IMG/VR virus record: IMGVR_UViG_3300035198_000074
Location: 1-60,264 of that record
DNA length: 60,264 bases
Direction: 5' to 3' (one strand)
Source of the DNA: a virus
Positions 34,018 through 42,330 of the stretch are shown one piece after another. The first letter of the stretch is position 1, and the number at the start of each line of letters is the position of its first letter. The position numbers and the translations under genes are program-made. The notes beneath the pieces are model-generated. The model had not been told where the DNA came from, did no database searches, and worked only from the letters and a program-made list of their open reading frames with translations.

Positions 34018-34733
34018 GGTTGAGCCAAACTTAATTTATGAAATAGTCCAAATGGATTGTTGTCTCCATCTGTCCTGAATTTACTCACAGGATAACAATA
34101 AATCTTAGGGCCTATTACTTGCTCTTTTGCCTTTCCCAACCTTACCAATCTATCAAAACTACCATTGAATTGCCCTTCTTCAGAAATAAATCTTCCTCCC
34201 ATATGAAATCCTTGCTCACAGAAGCGCACATCGTAGCCCCCGATAGCATTGAAAACTGCCTTGCGGATTAAGTAAGTGTTGCCATGAAAACCTCCACAAA
34301 GGTGTCCTCTTCTGGTACGCACTCGTGCAGGATTTAGTCCAAATTCCAGCATAGACTTCTCATCGCATACGATATCCCCATTTTCATCGAGAATCCCGTA
34401 GTAGCGTGGAAATACCATCTTATCAGAAGTAAATGTTAGGGAAGCGTCTATTGCCTCTTGTGTGATGATGTGGTCAATATCAGTAAAAAATAGGTATTCC
34501 CCTTTGGCGTTGGTTGCACCGAGGTTGCGTGCCAATCCCTGTGTCCAGGGACGCTTATCGTGAGTATAGTAGAAGGTTAGATTCCGCATCTCGCCAGTAA
34601 GTGGTGGCTCACTCCCGTCATCCACGAAAATAAACTCCACCGAATCGGGCAAATCCATTTTCTTGAAATGTGCAATCTGTCTTCGCACAACTTCATGACT
34701 ATCCAGAATTGCGATAACAATGGATATCTTCAT
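34014..34733 (-). CDS. Family 2 glycosyltransferase
   Basis: A 239-residue GT-A protein: MKISIVIAILDSHE, then VEFIFVDDGSEPP, LARNLGATNAKGEYLFFTDID (nucleotide-sugar binding and DxD-type motif TDID), and HLCGGFHGNTYLIRKAVF with GGYD. It has no membrane segment, so it is soluble. Its stop overlaps the plus-strand Tad2-like gene's stop by 4 bases. It belongs to the glycan cassette. Confidence 0.75.
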   Translation of the reverse strand: MKISIVIAILDSHEVVRRQIAHFKKMDLPDSVEFIFVDDGSEPPLTGEMRNLTFYYTHDKRPWTQGLARNLGATNAKGEYLFFTDIDHIITQEAIDASLTFTSDKMVFPRYYGILDENGDIVCDEKSMLEFGLNPARVRTRRGHLCGGFHGNTYLIRKAVFNAIGGYDVRFCEQGFHMGGRFISEEGQFNGSFDRLVRLGKAKEQVIGPKIYCYPVSKFRTDGDNNPFGLFHKLSLAQP

Positions 34734-35404
34734 CTATACCTCACAAGTGTCAGGTAGGGTAATTTGAAGTCATGATGATGCTCGGTGGGGATTACCTTTA
34801 CCATACAATTGTGCTTAAATAGTACATAGGGAAAGGACAATTGATCCACTGAGTGATACCTTGACGTATGATACCACCAGTCTTTAAGCATTACCCGATT
34901 CTTCTCAATATTGCGGTAAACGAAGGCAGTAGAGGCGTAGAGTTTATCGTCCACGTACTCCTTATCGCTAAAAATTTCTGATAACTGATCATCTATCAAT
35001 TCATTGTCATATCTAAGGGTTACGTATTGATCCATGCCTGGATTTTTGCGCTCCTTTTGCAATCTCTGCTTGAGATATATCGCCTCCTCCCTGATGGAGT
35101 TTCGTATGGGGTGCTTCAGGACAGCAATATCCACTCCACTGCATTGCTCTACGAACCATTTCACTGAGTCAATATGCTGTAGTGAAAAGGAAGCATCTAT
35201 CCATATATAATAGTCGTAGCCTGGCACCATCTGCCATGCGAACATTTTTGGGATACGTGCCTGCAGTCGTGGTGTCATGGAACAATGCCGTAGTGGGAAA
35301 TTAGCATCTGTGAAAATGTGGAAATCATAGGGGATACTTTGCGGAACGTAGGGCACAAGTTTGTCGAAATCTCCCATGTTGGCAGTAACCACTGCGATTC
35401 GCAT
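34730..35404 (-). CDS. Glycosyltransferase of the TOD1/MUCI70 (DUF616) type
   Basis: A 224-residue protein; ATG 35404 is chosen for the perfect GGAGAGGATA site. It has MRIAVVTANMGDFDKL, IPKMFAWQMVPGYDYYIWID and ASFSL (the DxD-like IDAS motif), as in DUF616/TOD1-type GT-A proteins. Downstream helices and the HHHDFKLPY end are less conserved. It overlaps the next gene by 4 bases, consistent with a single transcript. Confidence 0.6.
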   Translation of the reverse strand: MRIAVVTANMGDFDKLVPYVPQSIPYDFHIFTDANFPLRHCSMTPRLQARIPKMFAWQMVPGYDYYIWIDASFSLQHIDSVKWFVEQCSGVDIAVLKHPIRNSIREEAIYLKQRLQKERKNPGMDQYVTLRYDNELIDDQLSEIFSDKEYVDDKLYASTAFVYRNIEKNRVMLKDWWYHTSRYHSVDQLSFPYVLFKHNCMVKVIPTEHHHDFKLPYLTLVRYR

Positions 35405-35712
35405 TATCCTCTCCGTCCTGGCATTACGCATCCTGGTTTACCAGCTTCCCACCAGGGAGTCAATGGATACACCTTCCGCCCCCATCCTCTACCTTCATGC
35501 ATAGTAATTCTTTTTGCCATAGATTTAGACATGGTTGTAGCTATTCGCAATAAACGCCTTATTTCAACTAAATCTACATTTTCCTCTTTGGTCAATTGGT
35601 AAATATGTCGTAAAACCTCGCATGGAGAAAGTAGGCGATATGACCCATGCATCAATTCTTCTTTCTCTGGCTCACAATGAAACCAGTCAGTAGGGTATCT
35701 ATTTTCCTCCAT
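35404..35712 (-). CDS. Small helical protein, divergent paralog C
   Basis: A 102-residue protein. Its middle (CEVLRHIYQLTKEENVDLVEIRR, IATTMSKSMAKRI) follows the same pattern as the proteins at 31402-31668 and 31658-31891, so the set has three paralogs that bracket the glycan cassette. It overlaps both neighbours by short stretches. Confidence 0.55.
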   Translation of the reverse strand: MEENRYPTDWFHCEPEKEELMHGSYRLLSPCEVLRHIYQLTKEENVDLVEIRRLLRIATTMSKSMAKRITMHEGRGWGRKVYPLTPWWEAGKPGCVMPGRRG

Positions 35713-36373
35713 TCCAGTATTGCTCCCACAATTCTGTCGCCTTTCCCCAATAAGGCAATTCTCGCTTTATCTTATCTTTTCTACGAATAATTCTTACTCC
35801 TCCTACGCTGGGACGATGGTTAAAAACAATAGTAGGAGTTCGAGTCTGAAATCTCTCAATTCCCACTATAGGCAATCCAAGTTGCTCCTCAAATCTTCCA
35901 GGCTCCCCAAACCCAATAAGTTCTCCCTTTTCCCTACTAAGGGGATTGGGAAATTTCTTGAAACGTGTTTCAAGAGTATCTACCATTAGCTCAGTTGAGG
36001 CAATGCACATAGACATATTTGCCCTATTGCGCCAGAAAAATAGGTCTCGATTGGCATTCCATCTATTAACATTATAGGAGAAGGTTCCATCAGGGGGGCG
36101 GTGTCGGAAATGCTCCTCATTATAGAGTGCATCGTCCTCGCAACATGCTACATACTTGGTTTTTGCCTCTATTGCCCCAATAAGCACCTGCTTATAGATA
36201 TTGTAGATGGATGCCCCAATGTCGCCTACACAGATATTGTAGCCAAAGTCGAGTGGCTTCTGGGAGACAGAGATAATGGGAAGACCGAAGGAGAGCAGGG
36301 ACTGCCTGATGTTATTAGCAAATTTCTCATCCACTAAGTTGGCAGTATAGTAAATGAGGGTTAAGTCCGTCAT
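35699..36373 (-). CDS. Glycosyltransferase-like protein
   Basis: A 224-residue protein homologous to the C-terminal half of the 31875-33632 protein: LTLIYYTANLVDEKF, DFGYNICVG, YVACCEDDALYNEEHF and FSYNVNRWN. The EDD stretch could be the metal-binding motif of a GT-A fold. No ribosome site; the start overlaps the methyltransferase stop (ATGA), so coupling is likely. Substrate unknown. Confidence 0.6.
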   Translation of the reverse strand: MTDLTLIYYTANLVDEKFANNIRQSLLSFGLPIISVSQKPLDFGYNICVGDIGASIYNIYKQVLIGAIEAKTKYVACCEDDALYNEEHFRHRPPDGTFSYNVNRWNANRDLFFWRNRANMSMCIASTELMVDTLETRFKKFPNPLSREKGELIGFGEPGRFEEQLGLPIVGIERFQTRTPTIVFNHRPSVGGVRIIRRKDKIKRELPYWGKATELWEQYWNGGK

Positions 36374-36963
36374 GGCTTCACCCAGAAAAAGCTATGTAAT
36401 TCATCCTGTGTAATGTACCACTCAAGTATCGAATGCCCTCGTGTATACCCCTCAACCGCTGGCACTACTCCGCAACCATGCAAATTGGTATAGTCATGCC
36501 CCGACACTATTCCTCCCCTTCTTACCTTCTTGCTCCATCCAATAATGTCCATCATGACATTGTCAAAGTCATGCATAGCATCAATATAGACAAAATCAAG
36601 CGATTCATCCTCGAAGTCGGCCAGCGCCTCCATGCTTGGCTTTCTTATCAGAGTAGCACCAAGCGGAGTAAGTACCTTATTAGCTCTTCTAAATACTCTC
36701 TCCTGTCGAATAGGTCCTATTCTGCCATAAGGTGCCCATGAGTCGATGCAAAACATCTTAACCCCTGGATTCTTACGAATTATCATCTCTGAATACTCTC
36801 CCCACCTAACTCCTATTTCTGCCCCTACCTTGAACCCAGCTTCAGCAAACAATTCCGCAAGATTTTCACGGGTACTTTTCAACCATCCCGCATAAGGGAT
36901 AGTCGATATACCCTTTACTCTGAATTTTGCCTTAATATAGGCATTTAGTTCGGATGCGTTCAT
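36370..36963 (-). CDS. Class I SAM-dependent methyltransferase
   Basis: A 197-residue protein from ATG 36963 (AAGGAGGTATAGA). Motif I is GAEIGVRWGEYS, motif II-like is KMFCIDSWAPYG, and LDFVYIDAMHDFDNVMMDI marks the Methyltransf_24-like family. RRGGIVSGHDY follows. In a glycan cassette it probably methylates a sugar hydroxyl, for example as a chain cap, though a small-molecule substrate is possible. Confidence 0.7.
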   Translation of the reverse strand: MNASELNAYIKAKFRVKGISTIPYAGWLKSTRENLAELFAEAGFKVGAEIGVRWGEYSEMIIRKNPGVKMFCIDSWAPYGRIGPIRQERVFRRANKVLTPLGATLIRKPSMEALADFEDESLDFVYIDAMHDFDNVMMDIIGWSKKVRRGGIVSGHDYTNLHGCGVVPAVEGYTRGHSILEWYITQDELHSFFWVKP

Positions 36964-36964
36964 T

Positions 36965-37963
36965 CTATACCTCCTTAAAGGGCAGTGCATCTATGCCGTC
37001 TGGATCAAATATACGGAAATTTGTATTGAATTGTGGGTTCTCCTTCTCAAATCTTACCTTATCTTCCTTCCAGTTGGCTGGCCAGCTTGGGATAGGCCAG
37101 AAATGCTCCACAAACCACTCCATCTTACGGGTTGCAAGAGGCCATAGATCATTCATCCAGTAGTAGGTCTGGAAGCGCCCCGTTTCCCGCATGGCCTGCC
37201 ACGACAATTTCCATGTCCTGCCGTGCGAATCCTTTTCCCGTTCGCTTTTGTGCATATGGGCATACCACGTATTCTTATTCACAATGCACCTACCACCTGA
37301 TAGCCATACCTTAAATCCTAACTCTTGCGGCTCGTTCTCCATTAAATCGCAATGCTTCTCGTCAAGTCCGCCTATTGCGAGATACTTCTCCTTCGTCATC
37401 ATCCAGAAGGAACCCTGAAACGTCATCATGTCATCTATGGGCTTATCCTTATTGTGTATCTCCATCCAGTAAAATTCGCTTACTCCCATATTCTTTCCGA
37501 ACCCATCTTTCCCTATCCACTTCCTGCCATGGAGTCCATTGCCATACATATTGTCAGGAGTATAGGGGTAAGTGATGAAGAGATATTCGGTAGGTCCCCT
37601 TCCCCTTTCCCATTTTTCGGCATCCATTGCATATCGACTGGGGTTAACAAGCCAATCATCTTCCATGTCCTTCTGTAATATTTCATCGAACCCTTTTCCA
37701 AACATTGTGTGATCATCGCATTTTGCGACATATTTACCTTTGGCAAGTGCTACCCCAAGGTTGACACTTTTACGCATTCCTGTAACTTGTGGTTTATGAA
37801 CAATGGTGAGATTTGGGTGGGGCTTTATTTCTGGGACGGGCCAGTACCCGTCGAGAATTGCGAGTACTTCAATTTCCCCCGTGGCGTTTTTGAAAATATC
37901 TTCAACAGTATTCGATACATATTTGCAATTCCGACTTGGAATTATTATGCTCAGCAAGGCCAC
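36965..37963 (-). CDS. Family 2 glycosyltransferase
   Basis: A 332-residue protein starting at GTG 37963 (GGGGAAGAC upstream). It has LSIIIPSRNCKYVSNTVEDI, ILDGYWP, KYVAKCDDHTMFGKGFD (DxH/DD metal motif) and FQGSFWMMTKEKYLAIGGLDE. It aligns along its length with the N-terminal half of the 31875 protein. It is soluble and cytoplasmic and probably uses a nucleotide-sugar donor. Confidence 0.75.
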   Translation of the reverse strand: MALLSIIIPSRNCKYVSNTVEDIFKNATGEIEVLAILDGYWPVPEIKPHPNLTIVHKPQVTGMRKSVNLGVALAKGKYVAKCDDHTMFGKGFDEILQKDMEDDWLVNPSRYAMDAEKWERGRGPTEYLFITYPYTPDNMYGNGLHGRKWIGKDGFGKNMGVSEFYWMEIHNKDKPIDDMMTFQGSFWMMTKEKYLAIGGLDEKHCDLMENEPQELGFKVWLSGGRCIVNKNTWYAHMHKSEREKDSHGRTWKLSWQAMRETGRFQTYYWMNDLWPLATRKMEWFVEHFWPIPSWPANWKEDKVRFEKENPQFNTNFRIFDPDGIDALPFKEV

Positions 37964-38468
37964 TTCGTCTTCCCCATGGATAGCAATATTCTTTCACAAT
38001 CTCTCTTACTTTCATTCTTCGGCCAGTTATATTCATTTCGCACGACCATGGTGGGATTTGATTAATCCAATACCGAAACTCATCTAAATCAACAATGTAG
38101 CGATACACATCCTGGATATTGGGCATTTCCCCACGCCTGATCTGATTTCGGATAAAATTTATAAGCGTATGGGGATTGTTACCCCATGTAATGTTACCAA
38201 CCCTGACAATAGTGTAGGGATGAAAAATACTTTTTACGATATTCTCTACTGTCCTCTTGTGACGTGCATAGCGAGAATCGGAATAGAATACGCATAGAGA
38301 GCTAAAATAGACAAGGTGCATGGATCTGTCTTGCTTATACAGTAATGCTATTTCTCTTTGGTATTCTGATTCTCGTGTCTCGTTGCTATTGCTTACGCCT
38401 GAAGCGAAATAAATTAAGTCGGAGCGGTCAGTTAGGGCACTGGCCAGATCTCCATATCCAACTATCAT
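37902..38468 (-). CDS. Small NAD(P)-dependent epimerase/dehydratase-like protein
   Basis: A 188-residue protein. MIVGYGDLASAL is a Rossmann glycine motif, VYFSSLCVFYSDSRYARHK provides the Ser and YxxxK active-site pattern of extended SDR enzymes, and YTIVRVGNITWG follows. It is shorter than full-length sugar epimerases (about 300) and lacks much of the substrate domain. It overlaps the next gene by 62 bases. It could make or modify a nucleotide-sugar for the adjacent transferases. Confidence 0.6.
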   Translation of the reverse strand: MIVGYGDLASALTDRSDLIYFASGVSNSNETRESEYQREIALLYKQDRSMHLVYFSSLCVFYSDSRYARHKRTVENIVKSIFHPYTIVRVGNITWGNNPHTLINFIRNQIRRGEMPNIQDVYRYIVDLDEFRYWINQIPPWSCEMNITGRRMKVREIVKEYCYPWGRRSGLAEHNNSKSELQICIEYC

Positions 38469-38803
38469 AAGGTGCGGGCCTTCTTTGATTGGGTCATGGC
38501 ATCCAACATAGACTCATGCTTATTGCTTTCGCATCCAACTTCATGAAGTTGCACTTCCACTTCCCAACTTTCCTTCCCCTCTTTCTGCTCGCTCATGCGA
38601 ATCTCAGTAACTTCTCCAACTCCTTGCACCGTTACCTTCTGCCCAATCTTCATGTCCTTCAAATGGGGGAGTTTGTCTACCTGGTCGGTCTCAAAGTGAA
38701 GTCTCAAGCCATACGGCCAGCGATCCCCTTCTTCTATAGCTGGCATTTTGCCCATCATTTCCTTTTTCGTCTTTTTGGGTAACTTGACATCCACCATCTT
38801 CAT
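38465..38803 (-). CDS. Capsid-associated (staple-like) protein
   Basis: A 112-residue protein with ribosome site GTAGGAGACAGTT. It reads MKMVDVKLPKKTKKE, then WPYGLRLHFETDQVDKLPHL and VTVQGVGEVTEIRMSE. This is a pattern I recall from phage proteins annotated as capsid staple or capsid-stabilising, encoded near the capsid gene. The C-terminus holds one Cys. The assignment rests on pattern memory. Confidence 0.55.
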   Translation of the reverse strand: MKMVDVKLPKKTKKEMMGKMPAIEEGDRWPYGLRLHFETDQVDKLPHLKDMKIGQKVTVQGVGEVTEIRMSEQKEGKESWEVEVQLHEVGCESNKHESMLDAMTQSKKARTL

Positions 38804-38812
38804 AACTGTCTC

Positions 38813-38914
38813 CTACGCCTTGGCCCCACATTTTGGGCACGTTCCCTGATAAATATCGTGGTCAATGTAGATTGCCCCACATTTCTTACACCGCTTCACT
38901 TTGCCTATTGCCAT
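38813..38914 (-). CDS. 33-residue zinc-ribbon protein
   Basis: Starts at ATG 38914 after GGAGTAGGAG and ends 9 bases before the staple-like gene. It consists almost only of a zinc ribbon, CKKCGAIY and CPKCGAKA, 14 residues apart. Too short for most gene callers, but the Cys pairs and ribosome site support it. Confidence 0.55.
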   Translation of the reverse strand: MAIGKVKRCKKCGAIYIDHDIYQGTCPKCGAKA

Positions 38915-38927
38915 CTCCTACTCCGCC

Positions 38928-39584
38928 CTACTCAACAGGAGCCGTTTCTACTGCGTTCTCCTGTTCCTTCTTTACACCACCCCGCATTCTTTCTCTAAAG
39001 GCCGGGTCTTTCCAACGTTCCTTCAATGTTGCGCTCTGTTTCTTGTGAGCCATGCCCAGTTTCTTTGGTAATACCTCTAATTTAGCAATCCTTTCCCCTT
39101 GAGATAGGACGGCTGTAGTGAGATTGCTAATCGCTCCAAGCACCTTATCGAGCCTATCATCTACTTTCTCGATATTGGTCTCACCTACCTCTTCACCCCC
39201 TATAGCTTCGATGATGTCTGGTCTCTCATCTGATCGCACCCAGTTTGGTTCTGGGGGCTTCAACTCTTTAGGAGGAGGGGCGTTAACGATTGCTTCTTTG
39301 GGGATGGCGGTATTTTCTGCGTCAAACCATGCCAGTGCCTTATCCCGCATGGCTTCTGGCAAGTTTTCCAGATGGTTTCTCTTGTTAACAATCTGACCAG
39401 AACTATAACAAAATGCCCCGCCAACTAACTCATAAATGGTGGGGGCTGGTTCAAGCATCTCCGCTGATCCATCGGCATGACGAATCCTCTTGGGACCGTC
39501 TGTCCAAACTCTTACAACCTTCAATCCTTTCTTTGACTTCTGGGGGTAAATAATACCGTATCCAGGATACTTACCTTTTTCCAT
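38928..39584 (-). CDS. Structural-region hypothetical protein
   Basis: A 218-residue protein with ribosome site AAAGGAGATATT. The N-terminal ~70 residues are a beta-rich domain (GYGIIYPQKSKKGLKVVRVW). A Pro-rich linker (PPPKELKPPEPN) and a helical coiled region (DDRLDKVLGAISNLTTAVL) follow, with a basic tail. Probably a head accessory protein; no family rec­ognised. Confidence 0.55.
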   Translation of the reverse strand: MEKGKYPGYGIIYPQKSKKGLKVVRVWTDGPKRIRHADGSAEMLEPAPTIYELVGGAFCYSSGQIVNKRNHLENLPEAMRDKALAWFDAENTAIPKEAIVNAPPPKELKPPEPNWVRSDERPDIIEAIGGEEVGETNIEKVDDRLDKVLGAISNLTTAVLSQGERIAKLEVLPKKLGMAHKKQSATLKERWKDPAFRERMRGGVKKEQENAVETAPVE

Positions 39585-39643
39585 AATATCTCCTTTACAG
39601 CGAGTAATCGCATATGCCTTATCCGAGTCGCTGTGGTTAAATT

Positions 39644-39681
39644 TGGGGAGGGGTGAATGTCACATGACACTTCCCTCCCCA
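39644..39681 (-). terminator. Probable terminator after the capsid decoration gene
   Basis: 39644-39652 (TGGGGAGGG) pairs perfectly with 39673-39681, with an inner TGTCA/TGACA pair. On the minus strand the stem is followed by AATTTAA, a weak U-rich tail. It lies just after the stop of the 39702 gene, so it could end or attenuate the capsid transcript. Confidence 0.5.
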
Positions 39682-39701
39682 GTTTGATTAATTGCTACTT
39701 A

Positions 39702-40160
39702 CTATCCAGCCACCATTGCGGAATTGTTACCTGGCATTTCAGGGAATAACTCTACGAGCAACCAGGGAATTCCTTTCCCTGCGACAGTAGAAGCTGTTGT
39801 TACTTGAACTACGACCTGCTCGCCTTCGTCAAGGTAATCAACCCATTCCCCTGTTCCAGCGTCAACATAGTCGGTGTTCTCATAGTAGGCTTTCCCAGCC
39901 GCAGCAGTCGAAGCAATGGTGATTGTTCCTACATCGCCATCGCCACGACTCGTATCTGATCCTGCAGTGGGTCGTCTATCAAACTTCACAACCACAGACG
40001 CAGCAGAACTGACGGTAGTGGTAATGGTGACTCCTGCCCTAATGGGCTTGCATTTGAAGGGGATTGTAAAAGTATGGATGTCGGCAGCGCTGGTAAGCAA
40101 CTGTTCCGCACCCGCAGCCCCTCCACCAATAAAAGCGAATAAAGGCTTTCCTCCAATCAT
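39702..40160 (-). CDS. Probable capsid decoration or structural protein
   Basis: A 152-residue beta-rich, Ala/Thr/Val-rich protein (TFTIPFKCKPIRAGVTITTTV, VVVKFDRRPTAG, EGEQVVVQVTTAS) directly downstream of the capsid gene, with ribosome site AAGGAGGAAAAGTT. Composition and position fit a head decoration protein. No enzyme motif. Short hairpins fill the 110-base gap between it and the capsid gene. Confidence 0.55.
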   Translation of the reverse strand: MIGGKPLFAFIGGGAAGAEQLLTSAADIHTFTIPFKCKPIRAGVTITTTVSSAASVVVKFDRRPTAGSDTSRGDGDVGTITIASTAAAGKAYYENTDYVDAGTGEWVDYLDEGEQVVVQVTTASTVAGKGIPWLLVELFPEMPGNNSAMVAG

Positions 40161-40270
40161 AACTTTTCCTCCTTAACTGACAAAAATTGTCAGGTATTAG
40201 TTGTCACTGACACCTACCAATGGTCAGTAATCAATGACCACTTACGAGATGCCAGTAATATGACCACTAA

Positions 40271-41227
40271 TTATGATGCTTCACCAGTGATGTAAAGAAC
40301 TCTAACTTCACCTGCGGTGCTTGTCTCATTCCAGATCAACCCGTATCCAAGCACCCCATACCAGGCCATTCCCTTCCATCTACCGTATCCACCAGGGATT
40401 GCGGCACGAAGTTCAGGGGTAAGAACCTCAGCAATGGCCACTCCATCTTCCCCAAATACAAGGCCCTCACCAAGAACTCCACCTGATCCAACTGACTCAT
40501 CCAGTGAATCGGTATTGGTAATCTCGATCCACCTGATCTGCTCCACCATCCCTACCTCGGACTTGAAAAGCACATCGCCAGGCTTCAGCCAGTATCTCCA
40601 TGCCTGAAAATCAGGATCATTCTTGATACCTCTTAGAAGTTTGGTTGTGCCAAGACCAATGTAGTTTCCGGCTTCGTAGAAGGGGATTTTATAAGTGGAT
40701 CGCATTGCGTCCCGAATGGCGCCACAATGGGTGATGTTGAGGTTATTGGTTGCAACCTCCGCAAATGTCGGAGTATCGAATGTTACTGCCGTTGCGGAAG
40801 TAGGCACTGCCCTTACATAAGTCGTCTTGAAAGCGGTAGCCGCAAGGGCGTCATTGACTGCTGCCAACTGATCCTTCAGCCTTCTCTGGACAGGAATTTC
40901 CAGGTCGAATCTCGCAAAATCTTGTGCGAGACTGGTATACTGCACCGCCCTACCAAGCTCTTTAGCCTCAATACCAACTGTCCCGATGGAAATGGTATCC
41001 ACTGGGATGTCGGTATTTTCATCCAGAAGAGCAGAAGTAGGAATAGAGATATTTTTGATTTTGGTGATATTGATGGTATCGCCCATCTTACGACCAAAAC
41101 CTGGCTCTTTGCGGCAAAACTGAGCGATTTCAAAATCGTCAACCGCCGCATACCTTAACTCTTTTGACATCTCTTCACACACCGAATAACCAGTGGCGAG
41201 AGACCCAGTCCATGTAAATGATGCCAT
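40271..41227 (-). CDS. Major capsid protein (HK97-fold, N4-gp56-like)
   Basis: A 318-residue protein with ribosome site AAGGAGGATAGATT. It begins with a helical arm (SVCEEMSKELRYAAVDDFEIAQFC), then GDTINITKIKNISIP and a long middle with ELGRAVQYTSLAQDFARFD, and ends in GRWKGMAWYGVLGYGLIWNE. The length and pattern agree with podovirus N4-gp56-type capsid proteins, and it is flanked by the scaffold and decoration genes. Confidence 0.8.
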   Translation of the reverse strand: MASFTWTGSLATGYSVCEEMSKELRYAAVDDFEIAQFCRKEPGFGRKMGDTINITKIKNISIPTSALLDENTDIPVDTISIGTVGIEAKELGRAVQYTSLAQDFARFDLEIPVQRRLKDQLAAVNDALAATAFKTTYVRAVPTSATAVTFDTPTFAEVATNNLNITHCGAIRDAMRSTYKIPFYEAGNYIGLGTTKLLRGIKNDPDFQAWRYWLKPGDVLFKSEVGMVEQIRWIEITNTDSLDESVGSGGVLGEGLVFGEDGVAIAEVLTPELRAAIPGGYGRWKGMAWYGVLGYGLIWNETSTAGEVRVLYITGEAS

Positions 41228-41250
41228 AATCTATCCTCCTTAGAGACGGG

Positions 41251-42135
41251 TTAGAATTTTAGGTCTTCTCTTTTAACCCGCCTGTTTTCCTTTAATTGCC
41301 TCAATGCGTCCGTCATGGTAGCGGGCTTATCGCTGCCAGACGTCTTCTCTCCTTCCTTGCGACTGGAACCTCTACCTAACACCTTCAGAGAATTCTTTTC
41401 ATCTTTGTCTTGCATCTGACGTTTTGTAAATCCTTCCCGCAGGCGAGACAATCTGGATTTGGTAACTTCAACGGCCTGACTAATCCTGTCCTCTAAGTTG
41501 CTAATATCAGATAATCTGTCAAACGCCGTAGCTACCATGTCCATCTCATCATCTGAAGTAAGTCCCTCATCTTTGGCTTTCTTCGTCAACTTAGTTACTG
41601 TGTTTCGCCAGTTGCTTGTCTCTTTTTCCCTCTCATCTATCTCAAGACGAGCAATGGTGCGCTGCGCCTTGGCCCAAATAATAGCTGAATCCAGATCCCG
41701 CTTAGCAAGGGATTCTGCGGTAGGCTTACCTTCCGCATCATATTGGACAGGCAAAGCGCTGATTGCCTTAAGTGCCTCCTGGGTAATTTCAGTAATCTTG
41801 TCGTCAATAGTGGGAGGTTTAGGCTCAGGAGGCTTGCGGTATTGCGCTAATTCCTTTTCGAGATTAGCTGCACGAGTAGTTGCCTCATGCATCTTTCTCT
41901 CTGCTTCCTTATAAGCCTTATCATATTCCTCTATTGACTTATGCTTATACTCTGTTTTCTCTGAAGGTTTAGGTTGAGGTTCCTCGCCGCCTTCCTTCTT
42001 CTCCGCTTCGGGTTCCTGCTCAACTACCTGCCCATCTTCGCCAATCATGGCATCAGATGGAATCTCTTGAGTAGAAGTATCCTCTGCAACAGTTTCTTCT
42101 TCCTGAAAATCCTCCTTCTTTAATACTTTTGGCAT
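41251..42135 (-). CDS. Scaffolding protein
   Basis: A 294-residue protein from ATG 42135 (AAGGAGGACAAT). Residues about 1-80 are very acidic and disordered. A long coiled coil follows (about 85-240), and the C-terminus is basic (LRQLKENRRVKREDLKF), the expected capsid-binding end of scaffolds. It lies immediately upstream of the capsid gene and downstream of a strong terminator. Confidence 0.75.
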   Translation of the reverse strand: MPKVLKKEDFQEEETVAEDTSTQEIPSDAMIGEDGQVVEQEPEAEKKEGGEEPQPKPSEKTEYKHKSIEEYDKAYKEAERKMHEATTRAANLEKELAQYRKPPEPKPPTIDDKITEITQEALKAISALPVQYDAEGKPTAESLAKRDLDSAIIWAKAQRTIARLEIDEREKETSNWRNTVTKLTKKAKDEGLTSDDEMDMVATAFDRLSDISNLEDRISQAVEVTKSRLSRLREGFTKRQMQDKDEKNSLKVLGRGSSRKEGEKTSGSDKPATMTDALRQLKENRRVKREDLKF

Positions 42136-42237
42136 ATTGTCCTCCTTATCCGTATCCTGCATTGCCTTGCAGGGGGTAGTGCCAGTAGGGTGTCCAGTTA
42201 TGGGGCCTGCTGGGGTAATGTTACTTGTCTCGGCAAC

Positions 42238-42282
42238 AAAAAAGGGCTGATACGAAGGTACGGCTCCGTACAGCCCTTTTTT
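42238..42282. terminator. Bidirectional intrinsic terminator
   Basis: 42238-42249 (AAAAAAGGGCTG) pairs with 42271-42282 (CAGCCCTTTTTT), and TACG/CGTA extends the stem inward. The A-run and T-run make it functional in both directions. It separates the 42331 capsid-side gene from scaffold and capsid genes, so part of the transcription may stop here. Confidence 0.8.
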
Positions 42283-42330
42283 GCCAATTATTTGAATCGT
42301 TAGGGGATCAGACTAACGACTTGCCTTTTA

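Noticed and set aside
42238-42282. Reading this hairpin as another member of the pseudoknot RNA family
   Set aside because: It has only one nested stem with A- and T-runs on both sides, the standard intrinsic terminator layout.
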